Assembly: GCA_964531165.1 (NCBI GenBank)
Contig: CAZHEA010000003.1
Coordinates: 1 to 64,000, forward strand
Reading direction: 5' to 3'
DNA from: SZUA-229 sp964531165
Lineage (GTDB): Bacteria; Pseudomonadota; Gammaproteobacteria; SZUA-229
DNA: 64,000 nt
Shown here: one piece after another, positions 50,419-60,291 of the stretch
Position numbering within the stretch: the stretch's first letter is position 1
Layout of the letters: every line of letters starts with the position of its first letter
Made by a program: the position numbers and the translations under genes
Notes under the pieces: model-generated
Database searches by the model: none
Seen by the model: only the letters and a program-made list of their open reading frames with translations
Told to the model about the DNA's origin: nothing

Positions 50419-51205
50419 AATCATTATCAGGTTACGTCAGCGTAGCGCATGGGAGGCAATGGATCTTGGGGTCATGCTTATGCGTCGCCTGTGGCCCGTT
50501 CTGCTTTTACCCTGGCTTATTATGATGTCCTTTGTTTTAGTATTTGTGCTATTTACTGAAATTAATGGCTTTGTATATATTGGCAGCTTTATTATGTGGC
50601 TTAGTAAGCCAATATATGAAAGTATGATTTTATATGTTTTAAGTCGTGGCGTATTTGGTGACTACCAATCCACATCGAGTGTTTATTCTTCAATGGGTAA
50701 GTGGATAAAAACAGGTTTATTAACCACGGTTTTTTTCTGGAGATTTTCACCTTCACGATCATTTAATATGGCTGTTCATCAGCTTGAAGGCCTATCAGGT
50801 AATAAACGCAAACAACGCTTAAGAATATTGCACAATGTTAAAGGCTCTCACTCTTCCTGGCTAACTGTTATAGGTGTTTTCTTTGAGTATATTTTCACAT
50901 TAACTTTATATGTTCTGGTTTTTTATATTGCACCGGATACTTCTGTAGAGTATATAAATGATTTAGTTGATAACCCTGAAGATCCACTGGTGTGGATTGT
51001 AATGGGGTCAATAATATATGCAATTACACTTTTTGTACTCGAGCCATTTTATGTGGCCTCAGGTTTTGTGCTGTATCTTAACAGAAGAACTCAATTAGAG
51101 GGCTGGGACATAGAACTGGATTTTAAAAAAATAGCTCAGAGAATTCAATCGCAATATCATAAGCCGTCTGTTATACCGTCATCGCATAATGATTTTAAAA
51201 AATGA
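50405..51205 (+). CDS. Polytopic membrane protein of the MoxR-DUF58 operon
   Basis: 266 residues from ATG 50405, which lies within the SpoIIM 3' end; the TTG seven codons earlier is less likely. About five hydrophobic segments: 32-54, 59-80, 107-120, 155-180 and 200-225. A hydrophilic basic stretch (NKRKQRLRI) separates them. I recognise no named domain. It matches the usual position of an uncharacterised membrane gene between SpoIIM and DUF4129 genes in these clusters. Its stop overlaps the next start by four bases. Function unknown. Confidence 0.8.
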   Translation: MQLDKIIIRLRQRSAWEAMDLGVMLMRRLWPVLLLPWLIMMSFVLVFVLFTEINGFVYIGSFIMWLSKPIYESMILYVLSRGVFGDYQSTSSVYSSMGKWIKTGLLTTVFFWRFSPSRSFNMAVHQLEGLSGNKRKQRLRILHNVKGSHSSWLTVIGVFFEYIFTLTLYVLVFYIAPDTSVEYINDLVDNPEDPLVWIVMGSIIYAITLFVLEPFYVASGFVLYLNRRTQLEGWDIELDFKKIAQRIQSQYHKPSVIPSSHNDFKK

Positions 51206-52113
51206 TAGTGCATCATAGTAAAATTCGTTTATCTATATTAACAATTAAGATGTGTAGTGTGTCGTTATTGTTTCTATTACTTATAACGCTACCGGTGTTT
51301 TCACTAATGGCGGATAATCAGGAGACGGTCTCAATGAGTAGTCGACCTGTATTAGCCGATGAAAGGCTGCCGATTTCTGAGTCAAAAACTATTATTGATG
51401 ATATAAAACTCAAACAACCTTTTATCAATATAGAGGATGAAGTTGTCTGGGATTTTGAAGGTACAGAAGATAGTGAAGACAGTGAGATAGACGAAGAAAC
51501 AAACGATAGTGTTGGATTGAGCTGGTTAAGCGATGTAATAAACTTTATGGCTATTGTCATTGAGTTGGTTTTATGGATGATACCTTTGCTGGCGCTATTT
51601 TATATATATAAATATAGAGAATACTGGCTGGGTATTTTTCACAAACAACCTAAAAAAATCAAAAAGCAGTTATTGCCGGAAACCCTGTTCGGTCTTGATA
51701 TGAAAGCAGATAGCTTACCGGATAATATTGAAACAACAGCTTTTGAATTATGGTCCAGTCATCACTATAGAGAAGCCGTAAGTTTATTATACCGTGGATC
51801 ACTTCTGAGTTTGTTTGAACGATATCGTTTTTCATTGCCCTCTGGTGCAACGGAGCAGGACTGTATTCGATACCTGCAGACATCCATAGATAGTACAGAT
51901 CAATCAGCGGGTAAAGATGAAATGCTATTTAAAGTTACACGCTTTAAACAGATAACGGATGTGTGGATAGCGATTGCTTATGCACATAAAATACCTGAAA
52001 AAAGTGCATTTAATGAAATATGTAGTGACTGGAACAATGTGTTTTTTAATAGCAGAAATATAAAGAAAAAAAGTGCTGATCATCATAGTCAGCAGGTAAA
52101 TAATGATGAGTAA
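51202..52113 (+). CDS. DUF4129-domain membrane protein
   Basis: 303 residues. N-terminal signal/anchor (about 15-36), a strongly acidic extracytoplasmic stretch (EGTEDSEDSEIDEETND, about 90-106), a membrane helix (about 112-136), then the cytoplasmic DUF4129 domain: ETTAFELWSSHHYREAVSLLYRGSLLSLFERYRFSLPSGATEQDCIRYLQ. DUF4129 is found fused to transglutaminase-like or stand-alone in MoxR clusters, with no activity known. The last eleven bases overlap the DUF4350 gene. Confidence 0.82.
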   Translation: MIVHHSKIRLSILTIKMCSVSLLFLLLITLPVFSLMADNQETVSMSSRPVLADERLPISESKTIIDDIKLKQPFINIEDEVVWDFEGTEDSEDSEIDEETNDSVGLSWLSDVINFMAIVIELVLWMIPLLALFYIYKYREYWLGIFHKQPKKIKKQLLPETLFGLDMKADSLPDNIETTAFELWSSHHYREAVSLLYRGSLLSLFERYRFSLPSGATEQDCIRYLQTSIDSTDQSAGKDEMLFKVTRFKQITDVWIAIAYAHKIPEKSAFNEICSDWNNVFFNSRNIKKKSADHHSQQVNNDE

Positions 52114-53278
52114 CAGTCGTATATCATCAGATGTAGTGCTTTATACTTTACTGATTATAATTGTAATTATGTGCGGCTACTGGCTATCTATTAATCTTAG
52201 TTATCATACTGTTAAAAAAGATAAAGGCTATCAGGGTGAAGCTCTTACTAACCGCTATCTGGCGGCAGAATACTTTCTTTTACGCATGGGGCAGGATGCT
52301 GAAAAAGTGACGTTATTTGATGCTAAAGCGCTTCAGCTTAAGCGTAATGATACCTTATTTATTCCGAGTATACGTCTGGCTTTTGACAGCAGACGATCTG
52401 AACAGATACTTGACTGGGTTAGAGATGGCGGGCACTTAATTATTACCGGCCGAGTTGAGGCAGAAAATGATGCCAGTCAACGGGATTACATTCTTGAGTA
52501 TGCAGGCCTGAGTGTTGAGCGGCAGGTATTGATCGAGGGATCTACTCAGGATGAGACACCTGTTAATGTATCAAGTGTTGATGATGTGCTTTTATTAGTC
52601 GACTTTGATGACTATCTGGTGATAACCAAAAGACCTGATTTTGATTTTGAAGTTACCTGGGTTATTAAAGATGAAGATAGAATTCATGGTTTGCAAATTT
52701 TACTTGGTGACGGACGTTTGACATTATTGTCTGATGTCAGGTTGTTTGATAATGATTATATTGATAAATATGATCATGCTGCATTTCTGTATTTATTAGC
52801 AACAACTCAAACAGAAAAACTGCATTCAGGGGTTTTTAAATATTCATTATATGAAGATCAGTTAACATTGCTGCAGTGGCTATGGAAAAATGCACAGTTA
52901 TTTGTAATGTCCTGTATTTTATTATTTACAGTCGTCTTATGGATGCTGATGCCTCGCTTTGGACCTTTGATAAAAAATAGTGACCCAGTTAGAAGGCGAT
53001 TTCTGGATCATTTACATGCATCGGGAAACTATCATTGGCGACAGGGTAGCTATGCGTTTTTATTAACGGATGTAAAACAGTTGTTGAATCAGCAGGTACA
53101 AATGAAATATCCGCAATGGTCAAGTTTAAACCGTCAGGAGAAAATTTTACATTTTGCTGATATTAGTCAGATAGACTCAAAAGATATTGAAAAAGCACTT
53201 TTTGATACTGAAATTAACCATGTAAGTGGTTTTATAAGTACCATGAAAATCCTGGAAAAATTGAGGAAAAGTTTATGA
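52103..53278 (+). CDS. DUF4350-domain membrane protein
   Basis: 391 residues. One membrane helix near the N-terminus (about 12-30), an extracytoplasmic domain with the family pattern YLAAEYFLLRMGQDAEK...LKRNDTLFIPSIRLAFDSRRSEQILDWVRDGGHLIITGR, a second helix (about 270-290, FVMSCILLFTVVLWMLM), and a cytoplasmic end. The central domain resembles a Rossmann-like GATase/DUF4350 fold without obvious catalytic residues. ATG at 52106 is an equally good start. The stop overlaps the MoxR start by four bases. Confidence 0.82.
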   Translation: MMSNSRISSDVVLYTLLIIIVIMCGYWLSINLSYHTVKKDKGYQGEALTNRYLAAEYFLLRMGQDAEKVTLFDAKALQLKRNDTLFIPSIRLAFDSRRSEQILDWVRDGGHLIITGRVEAENDASQRDYILEYAGLSVERQVLIEGSTQDETPVNVSSVDDVLLLVDFDDYLVITKRPDFDFEVTWVIKDEDRIHGLQILLGDGRLTLLSDVRLFDNDYIDKYDHAAFLYLLATTQTEKLHSGVFKYSLYEDQLTLLQWLWKNAQLFVMSCILLFTVVLWMLMPRFGPLIKNSDPVRRRFLDHLHASGNYHWRQGSYAFLLTDVKQLLNQQVQMKYPQWSSLNRQEKILHFADISQIDSKDIEKALFDTEINHVSGFISTMKILEKLRKSL

Positions 53279-54243
53279 ACGAAGTTACTACGCAGGATGA
53301 TGTTAAAAGTATCCAGCAGTTTATACAACACATCAACAGCGTGTTTATCGGTCAGCAGGAAACCGTAGAGCAGGTTGTCATTGCGATGTTGGCTGCGGGC
53401 CATATTCTTATTGAAGGTGTACCGGGTTTAGGGAAAACCCTGCTGGTACGCTTATTAGCAAAACTGATTAATGGTGAATATGCACGTATTCAGTTTACTC
53501 CTGATTTAATGCCCGGCGATATTACAGGTCATGTAATGTTTGATAACCAGTCTAATAAGTTTCGAATACGCCGGGGGCCCGTTTTTGCAAATTTATTATT
53601 GGCGGATGAAATTAATCGCGCACCTGCAAAAACTCAGTCCGCACTACTGGAAGTAATGCAGGAGCATCAAGTGACGTTAGAGGGGAAATCATTACCTGTT
53701 CCCGAACCCTATCTGGTGATGGCGACCCAAAATCCTCTTGAACATGAGGGAACATACCCTTTGCCGGAGGCGCAATTAGATCGATTTATTATTAAAATCA
53801 AAATTGATTATCCGGATGCAGATAATGAGCTGTTAATGATTAAATCTGTAACCAGTAATCAGGTGGGAGATCAGTTTTCTATCGATAATATTGCTCAAGC
53901 ATTTTCAACGAATGATATCGTACGTATGCAAAAGTCTGTCACCGAGGTATCAATTGACGATAAAGTGTCAGCCTATGCTGTTGCTATCGTCAGGAAAACC
54001 CGTGACTGGTCTGGTATTTCAAATGGTGCTGGGCCTAGAGGTGGTATTGCGATTATACGTTGTGCCCGGGCCCGTGCTTTTATGCGGGGTCGTGATTTTG
54101 TTACTCCGGAGGATATAAAGCAGGTTGCTCTGGCGGTGTTGAGGCATCGTATTATTTTATCACCTGAAATTGAGCTTGAGGGCATGGATGAGGATCAAAT
54201 TTTAAATGCATTACTTGAACAAGTGCCGGCGCCACGTGAGTAA
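53275..54243 (+). CDS. MoxR-family AAA+ ATPase
   Basis: 322 residues. Walker A is GVPGLGKT (about 45-52). Walker B is LLLADEINRAPAKTQSALLEVMQEHQVTLEG (with DE in ADEINR), then the sensor LVMATQNPLEHEGTYPLPEAQLDRFI, all diagnostic of MoxR. MoxR proteins act as chaperone-like ATPases, typically together with DUF58/VWA proteins. The downstream DUF58 gene is 23 bases away; upstream genes overlap by four bases, so this is one operon. Confidence 0.95.
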   Translation: MNEVTTQDDVKSIQQFIQHINSVFIGQQETVEQVVIAMLAAGHILIEGVPGLGKTLLVRLLAKLINGEYARIQFTPDLMPGDITGHVMFDNQSNKFRIRRGPVFANLLLADEINRAPAKTQSALLEVMQEHQVTLEGKSLPVPEPYLVMATQNPLEHEGTYPLPEAQLDRFIIKIKIDYPDADNELLMIKSVTSNQVGDQFSIDNIAQAFSTNDIVRMQKSVTEVSIDDKVSAYAVAIVRKTRDWSGISNGAGPRGGIAIIRCARARAFMRGRDFVTPEDIKQVALAVLRHRIILSPEIELEGMDEDQILNALLEQVPAPRE

Positions 54244-54266
54244 TCACGGGTTATTGATATATAAAA

Positions 54267-55583
54267 ATGATTAAATTTAAACCCGCTGAGCGAACGCTAT
54301 ACATAGTTACCGGATTAACTATTTTTGCTCTGTTATCGGCGATATGGACGACACTGGATATTCTTTGGTTATTAATTTCAGGCTGTTTTATTTTCGTTGC
54401 TTTTATTGACTTATGGTTTGCATATAAAGCGCCGTTACCATTGGTTAAACGAACACTTGCCGGGTCATTATCCGTCGGCGTCGTTACAGATGTACTCCTT
54501 ACTGTTAAAAATACCAGTCAACGTAAAATTATAATTGATATTTTTGATCACTTTCAGAATAATTCAGATGTCACCGGCATGCCCAGGCGTTTATTGCTCG
54601 ATGTAAACGAAGTTGCTGAATTAACTTATTATTTAAAGCCACTGATGCGAGGCGAGTTAACAATCAGGCAGTTGGAGTGTCAGTTGTTGTCGCCACTTGG
54701 TTTATGGCATTATCTACACTTGCTTCCACTGGAGAGTCATTCGCGGGTATATCCTAACTATGCGCCGGTTATTAAGTATGCTTTTCTGGCGACTGAAAAT
54801 CATTTAAGCATGATGGGAATACTAAAACACCGGCGTCGTGGCCAGGGCATGGATTTTCATCAGTTAAGAGAGTTCAGAGAGGGTGACAGCATAAAGCAAA
54901 TTGACTGGAAGGCGTCATCCAGAATGCGAAAAATGATTGCGCGAGAATATCAGGATGAACGAGATCAGCAGATTATTGTGATGTTGGATTGTGGCCATAG
55001 AATGCTTGCACAGGATGGCGAACTTTCGCATTTTGATTACAGTTTAAATGCACTTTTACTGCTGTCGTACGTTGCATTGAAGCAGGGAGATTCGATTGGT
55101 GTCTCAACGTTCAGTAATGAGTCCCCGCGCTGGATTAAACCGGTCAAAGGTGTAGTAAATTTAAAATTATTATTGAACGGTATTTATGATTTGCAGCCGG
55201 GCTCAGCGGCACCTGATTATTCCAGTGGTGCTAAGGATCTAATCTTACGTCAACGTAAGCGATCACTGGTTCTGATACTGACCAACTTACGGGATGACGA
55301 CTCTGATGATTTAATTTCAGCAGTACAAATACTTAAAAAGCATCATAAGGTGGTGGTTGCAAGTCTTCAGGAACGGGCTTTAGTAGACAGGCTTGAGCAA
55401 CCGATTCAAAGTCTAGATGATGCACTATGTGTTGCAGCAACGCATTCATACCAGCTTAAACGTAATTTACTGGTTCAGCAGTTACGTAATCATGGAATTA
55501 ATACGCTGGATGTACTGCCTGAAAAGCTGGCGTTATCTTTGACCAATACATACCTTGATTTGAAGTCATGTGGTCAAATTTAA
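54267..55583 (+). CDS. DUF58-domain protein
   Basis: 438 residues. Two N-terminal membrane helices (about 10-28, 32-50) and a beta-rich domain precede the DUF58 motif GMDFHQLREFREGDSIKQIDWKASSRMRKMIAREYQDERDQQIIVMLDCGHRML (about 193-245). A von Willebrand A-like fold follows (LDCGHRM, with a MIDAS-like DxG). It works with MoxR in the MoxR-DUF58 complexes, whose targets are varied. Last gene of the operon; a 302-base gap follows. Confidence 0.9.
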   Translation: MIKFKPAERTLYIVTGLTIFALLSAIWTTLDILWLLISGCFIFVAFIDLWFAYKAPLPLVKRTLAGSLSVGVVTDVLLTVKNTSQRKIIIDIFDHFQNNSDVTGMPRRLLLDVNEVAELTYYLKPLMRGELTIRQLECQLLSPLGLWHYLHLLPLESHSRVYPNYAPVIKYAFLATENHLSMMGILKHRRRGQGMDFHQLREFREGDSIKQIDWKASSRMRKMIAREYQDERDQQIIVMLDCGHRMLAQDGELSHFDYSLNALLLLSYVALKQGDSIGVSTFSNESPRWIKPVKGVVNLKLLLNGIYDLQPGSAAPDYSSGAKDLILRQRKRSLVLILTNLRDDDSDDLISAVQILKKHHKVVVASLQERALVDRLEQPIQSLDDALCVAATHSYQLKRNLLVQQLRNHGINTLDVLPEKLALSLTNTYLDLKSCGQI

Positions 55584-55885
55584 TTATTCTCCTTGGTTTT
55601 GTTTGATATTAGGTTTCTGTATTTACTGCTGCCTGATGTTTTTGTTCCTTCAGCGCCAAATATCCAGTTATATTAATGGATAGCGCTGTGTTCCAATATT
55701 ATTAGACATATACCTTATTATGAATACTTCGTTATATCTGTAAAGGCAGGTGACCCGTGTCTATCGGCTTTTCAACATAACCGGATTCCCGCCTTCGCAG
55801 GATGACAGCACTTTAAGCTGCTGCCGCTACACCGTGAAGTACAATAATTACTGATCATTTATCTACTATGTTGTAAAATCAGCTT
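55584..55885. other. Intergenic stretch with a degenerate ATTCCCGCC repeat
   Basis: The gap between the DUF58 gene and the ABC exporter. GGATTCCCGCCTTCGCAGGA (55784-55803) is like the ATTCCCGC...GCGGGAAT element scattered through many proteobacterial genomes, but this copy is degraded. No coding frame is seen. Confidence 0.35.
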
Positions 55886-57721
55886 ATGAATAGTAAGAGT
55901 CACTCTGATCAGATCAGCTGGTCACATATCATATCGACAGCTAAATCCTATAAACGAAGCCTCTGGCAAGCTAACCTGATTGCAATTCTGGCGGCAGTTT
56001 TGAGTGCCCCGGTACCGATGTTAATGCCGTTATTGGTTGATGAAGTGTTGTTAAATAAACCGGGGTTTCTAGTTCAGTTTGTCAGCGCTATTTTCCCGGA
56101 TGACTGGTTAGGCCCTGCATTTTATATTGTTGCTATCATGTTACTGACGATAATGTTGCGGCTGTTATCAATGCTACTTGCTGTCTTTCAGACCTATCAA
56201 TTCACCTTAATCGCAAAACAGATTACCTATAAAATACGCCACAAGTTGCTGACAAAGCTGCAGTATGTGTCGATGGCTGAGTATGAAACACTGGGCAGTG
56301 GAACAGTCGCTTCGCATCTGGTGACTGATGTTGAGGCAATTGATACGTTTCTTGGCAGTGCATTAAGCAAGTTTATTGTTGCCGTATTATCGATTATTGG
56401 TGTAGCGATTATACTATTGTGGATTCACTGGCAGCTGGCATTATTTATATTAATAATGAATCCACTGGTTATTTATTTTACAACAGTGCTGGGCCGTCGA
56501 GTTAAACATTTAAAAGCGCGTGAAAATTCCGCATTCGAAATATTTCAGCAGTCTTTAAGTGAGACGCTGGCTGCGATTCATCAAATACGTTCGGCTAACC
56601 GTGAACGTCATTATTTACAGCGTGTGATTGATAAGGCACGAAATATTAAAACCCACTCAGCAACTTTTAGCTGGAAGAGTGATGCGGCAAATCGAGTGTC
56701 TTTCTTTGTGTTTTTAATGGGTTTTGAGGTGTTTCGAGCCGTTAGCATGCTGATGGTTATTTTCTCTGACTTATCAATCGGACAGATGTTTGCTGTATAT
56801 GCCTATCTCTGGTTTATGATGGCGCCGGTACAGGAAATATTAAGCATTCAATACAGTTACTATTCTGCAAATGCAGCAATGGGACGATTAAATACATTGT
56901 TGAAGCTCGATACAGAACCACAGTATGAACATAACTGTAACCCGTTTAATAATCAGAGGACGATTGGTTTACGCGTAGAAAATATTAAATTCAGTTATGG
57001 TAAAAGCCGTAGTCTGCAAAATAGTGATGATTTTGATAATGTAGAACCTGTTTTAAACGGTTTGTCGCTTTCGATAAAAGCCGGCGAAAAAGTTGCCATT
57101 GTAGGTGCCAGCGGTGGTGGTAAATCAACTTTAGTACAAATTCTATTGGGCATGTATACGCCTCAGCAGGGAGAGGTCTACTTTGGCGATGTCAATGTTA
57201 AAGATATAGGCCTGGATATTGTGCGTGAAAATGTAGCTACTGTATTACAGCATCCCGCCTTATTTAATGACACTGTCCGTAATAATATCAGTCTCGGTAA
57301 AGATTATGATGATGGTGAATTGTGGAATGCCTTAGAGGTTGCACAGCTTAAATCTACTGTTGAAGATTTGCCGCAGCAGTTAAATACTATCGTTGGTCAG
57401 AACGGGGTTAGATTTTCCGGTGGTCAGCGTCAGCGGCTAGCGGTTGCACGTCTGGTTTTATCACAGCCTAAAATTGTTATTTTAGATGAGGCAACTTCAG
57501 CCTTAGACACTAAAACTGAGTCTGATCTACATTCGGCTATGCGTGATTTTTTACAGGACCGGACAACATTAATTATTGCGCACAGGTTAAGTGCAGTTAA
57601 GCAGGCCGACCGTGTTCTGGTGTTTGATGATGGACAGGTTATTGATGAAGGTGTGCATGAAGAAATGGTACAAAGAGACGGGGTATATAAGCAGCTCTAT
57701 GGAAGCCATGTTGAGACGTAG
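55886..57721 (+). CDS. ABC exporter, fused permease and ATPase
   Basis: 611 residues. Six membrane helices in the first ~330 residues form a type I exporter permease (helices near 28-48, 67-100, 160-190, 245-265, 270-290). The nucleotide-binding domain has Walker A GASGGGKST (about 400-408), a Q loop, ABC signature RFSGGQRQRLAVARL, Walker B IVILDEATSALD and the H loop IIAHRLSAV. It resembles MsbA/lipid- or multidrug-type half-transporters that act as homodimers. Substrate not determinable. Divergent from nothing; ispF follows in the same direction 102 bases later. Confidence 0.92.
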   Translation: MNSKSHSDQISWSHIISTAKSYKRSLWQANLIAILAAVLSAPVPMLMPLLVDEVLLNKPGFLVQFVSAIFPDDWLGPAFYIVAIMLLTIMLRLLSMLLAVFQTYQFTLIAKQITYKIRHKLLTKLQYVSMAEYETLGSGTVASHLVTDVEAIDTFLGSALSKFIVAVLSIIGVAIILLWIHWQLALFILIMNPLVIYFTTVLGRRVKHLKARENSAFEIFQQSLSETLAAIHQIRSANRERHYLQRVIDKARNIKTHSATFSWKSDAANRVSFFVFLMGFEVFRAVSMLMVIFSDLSIGQMFAVYAYLWFMMAPVQEILSIQYSYYSANAAMGRLNTLLKLDTEPQYEHNCNPFNNQRTIGLRVENIKFSYGKSRSLQNSDDFDNVEPVLNGLSLSIKAGEKVAIVGASGGGKSTLVQILLGMYTPQQGEVYFGDVNVKDIGLDIVRENVATVLQHPALFNDTVRNNISLGKDYDDGELWNALEVAQLKSTVEDLPQQLNTIVGQNGVRFSGGQRQRLAVARLVLSQPKIVILDEATSALDTKTESDLHSAMRDFLQDRTTLIIAHRLSAVKQADRVLVFDDGQVIDEGVHEEMVQRDGVYKQLYGSHVET

Positions 57722-57823
57722 GTGTAAGGATATTTTAATAATGTTATTTTCGTGTATAGTTTTTAATTAAAAGCTATATTCAGATTATTCAGGATTCGGC
57801 TATATTTATAACGAGAAAAATTG

Positions 57824-58309
57824 ATGAATACGATTCGTATAGGCCATGGTTATGATGTGCATGCTTTTGAAACGGGCGAGCATATTATTCTCGGTGGCGT
57901 TAGCATTGCTTACCATAGAAAATTTAAAGCGCATTCTGATGGTGATGTATTAATCCATGCTGTATGCGATGCTTTATTGGGTGCACTGGCCCTCGGTGAT
58001 ATTGGGCATCACTTCCCTGATACGGATGATGCGTTTAAAGGCATCAATAGTCGGGAATTATTAAAAAAGGTCTATAAATTAATTAATGCTTCTGGTTATG
58101 TTTTGTTGAATCTAGATACGACTATTGTTGCTGAAGCACCTAAAATGGCTTCTCATATCATGCAAATGCGAGCTAATCTAGCCGATGATCTGAGTGTTGA
58201 TATTAAGCAGATAAATGTAAAAGCCACAACCACTGAAAAATTGGGGTTTATCGGCAGACAGGAGGGTATAGCTGTACATTCAGTTTGCTTAGTTGATAAA
58301 ACAGATTAA
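57824..58309 (+). CDS. ispF: 2-C-methyl-D-erythritol 2,4-cyclodiphosphate synthase
   Basis: 161 residues from ATG 57824; a TTG three bases earlier would add one Met and is less likely. The N-terminus RIGHGYDVHAF carries the zinc ligand residues, with the conserved DGDVLIHAVCDALLGALALGDIGHHFPDTD (second zinc histidine), then GYVLLNLDTTIVAEAPKM and TTEKLGFIGRQEGIAVHSV. It catalyses the fifth step of the MEP isoprenoid pathway as a trimer. Upstream gene ends 102 bases away. ispD is not adjacent here. Confidence 0.97.
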   Translation: MNTIRIGHGYDVHAFETGEHIILGGVSIAYHRKFKAHSDGDVLIHAVCDALLGALALGDIGHHFPDTDDAFKGINSRELLKKVYKLINASGYVLLNLDTTIVAEAPKMASHIMQMRANLADDLSVDIKQINVKATTTEKLGFIGRQEGIAVHSVCLVDKTD

Positions 58310-58422
58310 TTGTTGTGGATAATCAAATAATCACCATAAATAACCAGTCAACTTCACATAAAACCTTAATATCTTATATACTAAATTGTAATGATAAATG
58401 AATATGCACAATACATGTATAT

Positions 58423-59022
58423 ATGCTGATCTATATTCACGGGTTTAACAGTTCACCAGAATCTTATAAAGCAAGTCTGCTTCAATCCTTCGCGCAAAAA
58501 ATAAATATGCCCGATATGCTGGAAATACCGGCGTTGTCTTACGAGCCTGTTCAGGCAATGGACCAGTTATTACAACTTATTCGCGCTTATCAGGCACATA
58601 ATGGCATGCGCCCACTGTGTTTTATCGGTAGCTCGCTGGGTGGTTATTATGCAACCTGGCTAGCTGAAAAGTTTGAAAGCCGGGTCGTGCTAATTAATCC
58701 GGTGGTTAAGCCACTGGAGCTGTTTGAAGATTATATTGGTTTTAACAAAAACCTTTACAGTGGTGAAGAGTACCAGCTAACACTCGAGCATCTTGATCAG
58801 CTGATGAAGTATCAGGTAAATGAAATTACAAAACCGGACCGATATCTGCTGATGTTGCAAAGTGGAGATGATGTTCTGGATTACAACCTGGCGTTAGAAA
58901 AATATGCTGCGGTGCCTTCTATTGTTGAAGAAGGTGGTGGGCATGAGTTTACGGAGTTCGAGCGTCATCTTGAAACAGTATTAGCTTTTTGCGGTATTAA
59001 CTGTTTAAAAGCTTATTCCTAG
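58423..59022 (+). CDS. YqiA-like alpha/beta-hydrolase (esterase)
   Basis: 199 residues, a compact alpha/beta-hydrolase. The oxyanion segment LIYIHGFNSSPESYKA, the nucleophile elbow CFIGSSLGGYYATWLAEKF (catalytic Ser in GSSLGG, about 69), an Asp in the LMLQSGDDVLDY loop, and the catalytic His in VEEGGGHEF are all present. This matches YqiA/YcfP-type hydrolases, for which ester- or thioester-cleaving activity on short chains has been reported. Same strand as ispF and nagZ; possible operon with gaps of 113 and 142 bases. Confidence 0.88.
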   Translation: MLIYIHGFNSSPESYKASLLQSFAQKINMPDMLEIPALSYEPVQAMDQLLQLIRAYQAHNGMRPLCFIGSSLGGYYATWLAEKFESRVVLINPVVKPLELFEDYIGFNKNLYSGEEYQLTLEHLDQLMKYQVNEITKPDRYLLMLQSGDDVLDYNLALEKYAAVPSIVEEGGGHEFTEFERHLETVLAFCGINCLKAYS

Positions 59023-59164
59023 AACAGATTGCGAACTGGCCAGGAGCATTCCCGGATTTTATAAATTTAGCATTTCTGTATAATACTCACATTATTACTG
59101 TCACCACTTATTGCTTATAAATGGCAATACTAAAAATCATTAGCTATTAATGAAGGGAAATTAC

Positions 59165-60211
59165 ATGTCGCTTGGCCCTGTCATGCTCGATCTGCTGGGA
59201 ACAACCATTACGCCTGAAGAGCGGGAAATGTTGCGACACCCGCAAACCGGTGGTGTTATTCTGTTTACCCGCAACTTTGAATCGATAGAGCAGATTACAG
59301 AGCTGGTGTCTGAAATTCATAATTTACGCACGCCACATTTATTAGTTGCCGTTGATCATGAAGGTGGAAGGGTTCAGCGGTTTCGTGATGGGTTTACGCA
59401 TATTCCTGCTGCAGCAATGTATGGCAAAGTCTATTTGAAAAATAAATTACAAGCCAAACAGTTGGCTAATGAATGTGGCTGGTTAATGGCGGCTGAATGT
59501 CGAGCAGTCGGCATTGATATGAGTTTTGCGCCCGTACTTGATATTGGAATTGGTCTTAGTGGTGTCATCGGCGATCGTGCTTATCATTCCAGTCCACAGG
59601 TAATTTCTGAACTGGCCCATGAATTCATGTCGGGAATGCAACATGCTGGAATGGTGGCAACCGGTAAACATTTTCCGGGTCATGGTTCGGTAAAAGAAGA
59701 TTCACATACGGCTCACCCCGTAGATCATCGTACATTGAGCGATATTATGCTGGAAGATGTGATTCCATTCGAGCGTATGATTCACTATGGTCTGGCGGCT
59801 ATTATGCCGGCTCATGTGGTATACCCCAAAATTGATGATAAACCAGCGGGTTACTCATCAGTATGGTTACAACAGATTTTACGTCAGAAACTAAATTTTC
59901 AGGGCGTGATTTTTAGTGATGATTTAAGTATGGAGGCAGCCGGCGTCGTCGGGAATTTTTCCGAACGCGCAGACATGGCGTTATCGGCAGGTTGCGATAT
60001 GGTGCTGGTTTGTAATCACACTGAGGCAGCACAACAGGTATTACAGTCGTTGGAAACATATTCCAGCCCGGTTTCACAGATGCGTTTAGTTAGAATGCAT
60101 GGCAGAGCCGCTTTAAATCGACAGGATTTAATGGCATCTGATAAATGGCAATCTGTGGTTAAAAAAATAGAAACATTAGAAGATGAGCCAAATTTAGAGT
60201 TGGATGTTTAA
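59165..60211 (+). CDS. nagZ: Beta-N-acetylhexosaminidase NagZ
   Basis: 348 residues. Start at ATG 59165 because AAGGGA (59153-59158) is six bases upstream; the ATG at 59150 has no such site. Glycoside hydrolase family 3: VDHEGGRVQRFRDGFT (catalytic region), MGTGKHFPGHG-type segment ATGKHFPGHGSVKEDSHTAHP with the catalytic acid/base His, and FSDDLSMEAAGV (the catalytic nucleophile Asp in SDDLSM). NagZ removes GlcNAc from anhydromuropeptides during peptidoglycan recycling in the cytoplasm, and can influence AmpC induction where AmpR is present. Upstream and downstream genes are on the same strand. Confidence 0.95.
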   Translation: MSLGPVMLDLLGTTITPEEREMLRHPQTGGVILFTRNFESIEQITELVSEIHNLRTPHLLVAVDHEGGRVQRFRDGFTHIPAAAMYGKVYLKNKLQAKQLANECGWLMAAECRAVGIDMSFAPVLDIGIGLSGVIGDRAYHSSPQVISELAHEFMSGMQHAGMVATGKHFPGHGSVKEDSHTAHPVDHRTLSDIMLEDVIPFERMIHYGLAAIMPAHVVYPKIDDKPAGYSSVWLQQILRQKLNFQGVIFSDDLSMEAAGVVGNFSERADMALSAGCDMVLVCNHTEAAQQVLQSLETYSSPVSQMRLVRMHGRAALNRQDLMASDKWQSVVKKIETLEDEPNLELDV

Positions 60212-60291
60212 GTCTGATTGCTTAATTAAACTCTAACCACGTTTTGCAGCGTGGATTACTTATAACACATTGATAGTAGAAAATTTAAGTT

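Noticed and set aside
55784..55809. Mobile-element end or REP element
   Set aside because: The ATTCCCGCC-type stretch is degraded, single-copy here and not flanked by duplications; listed only as a repeat remnant.
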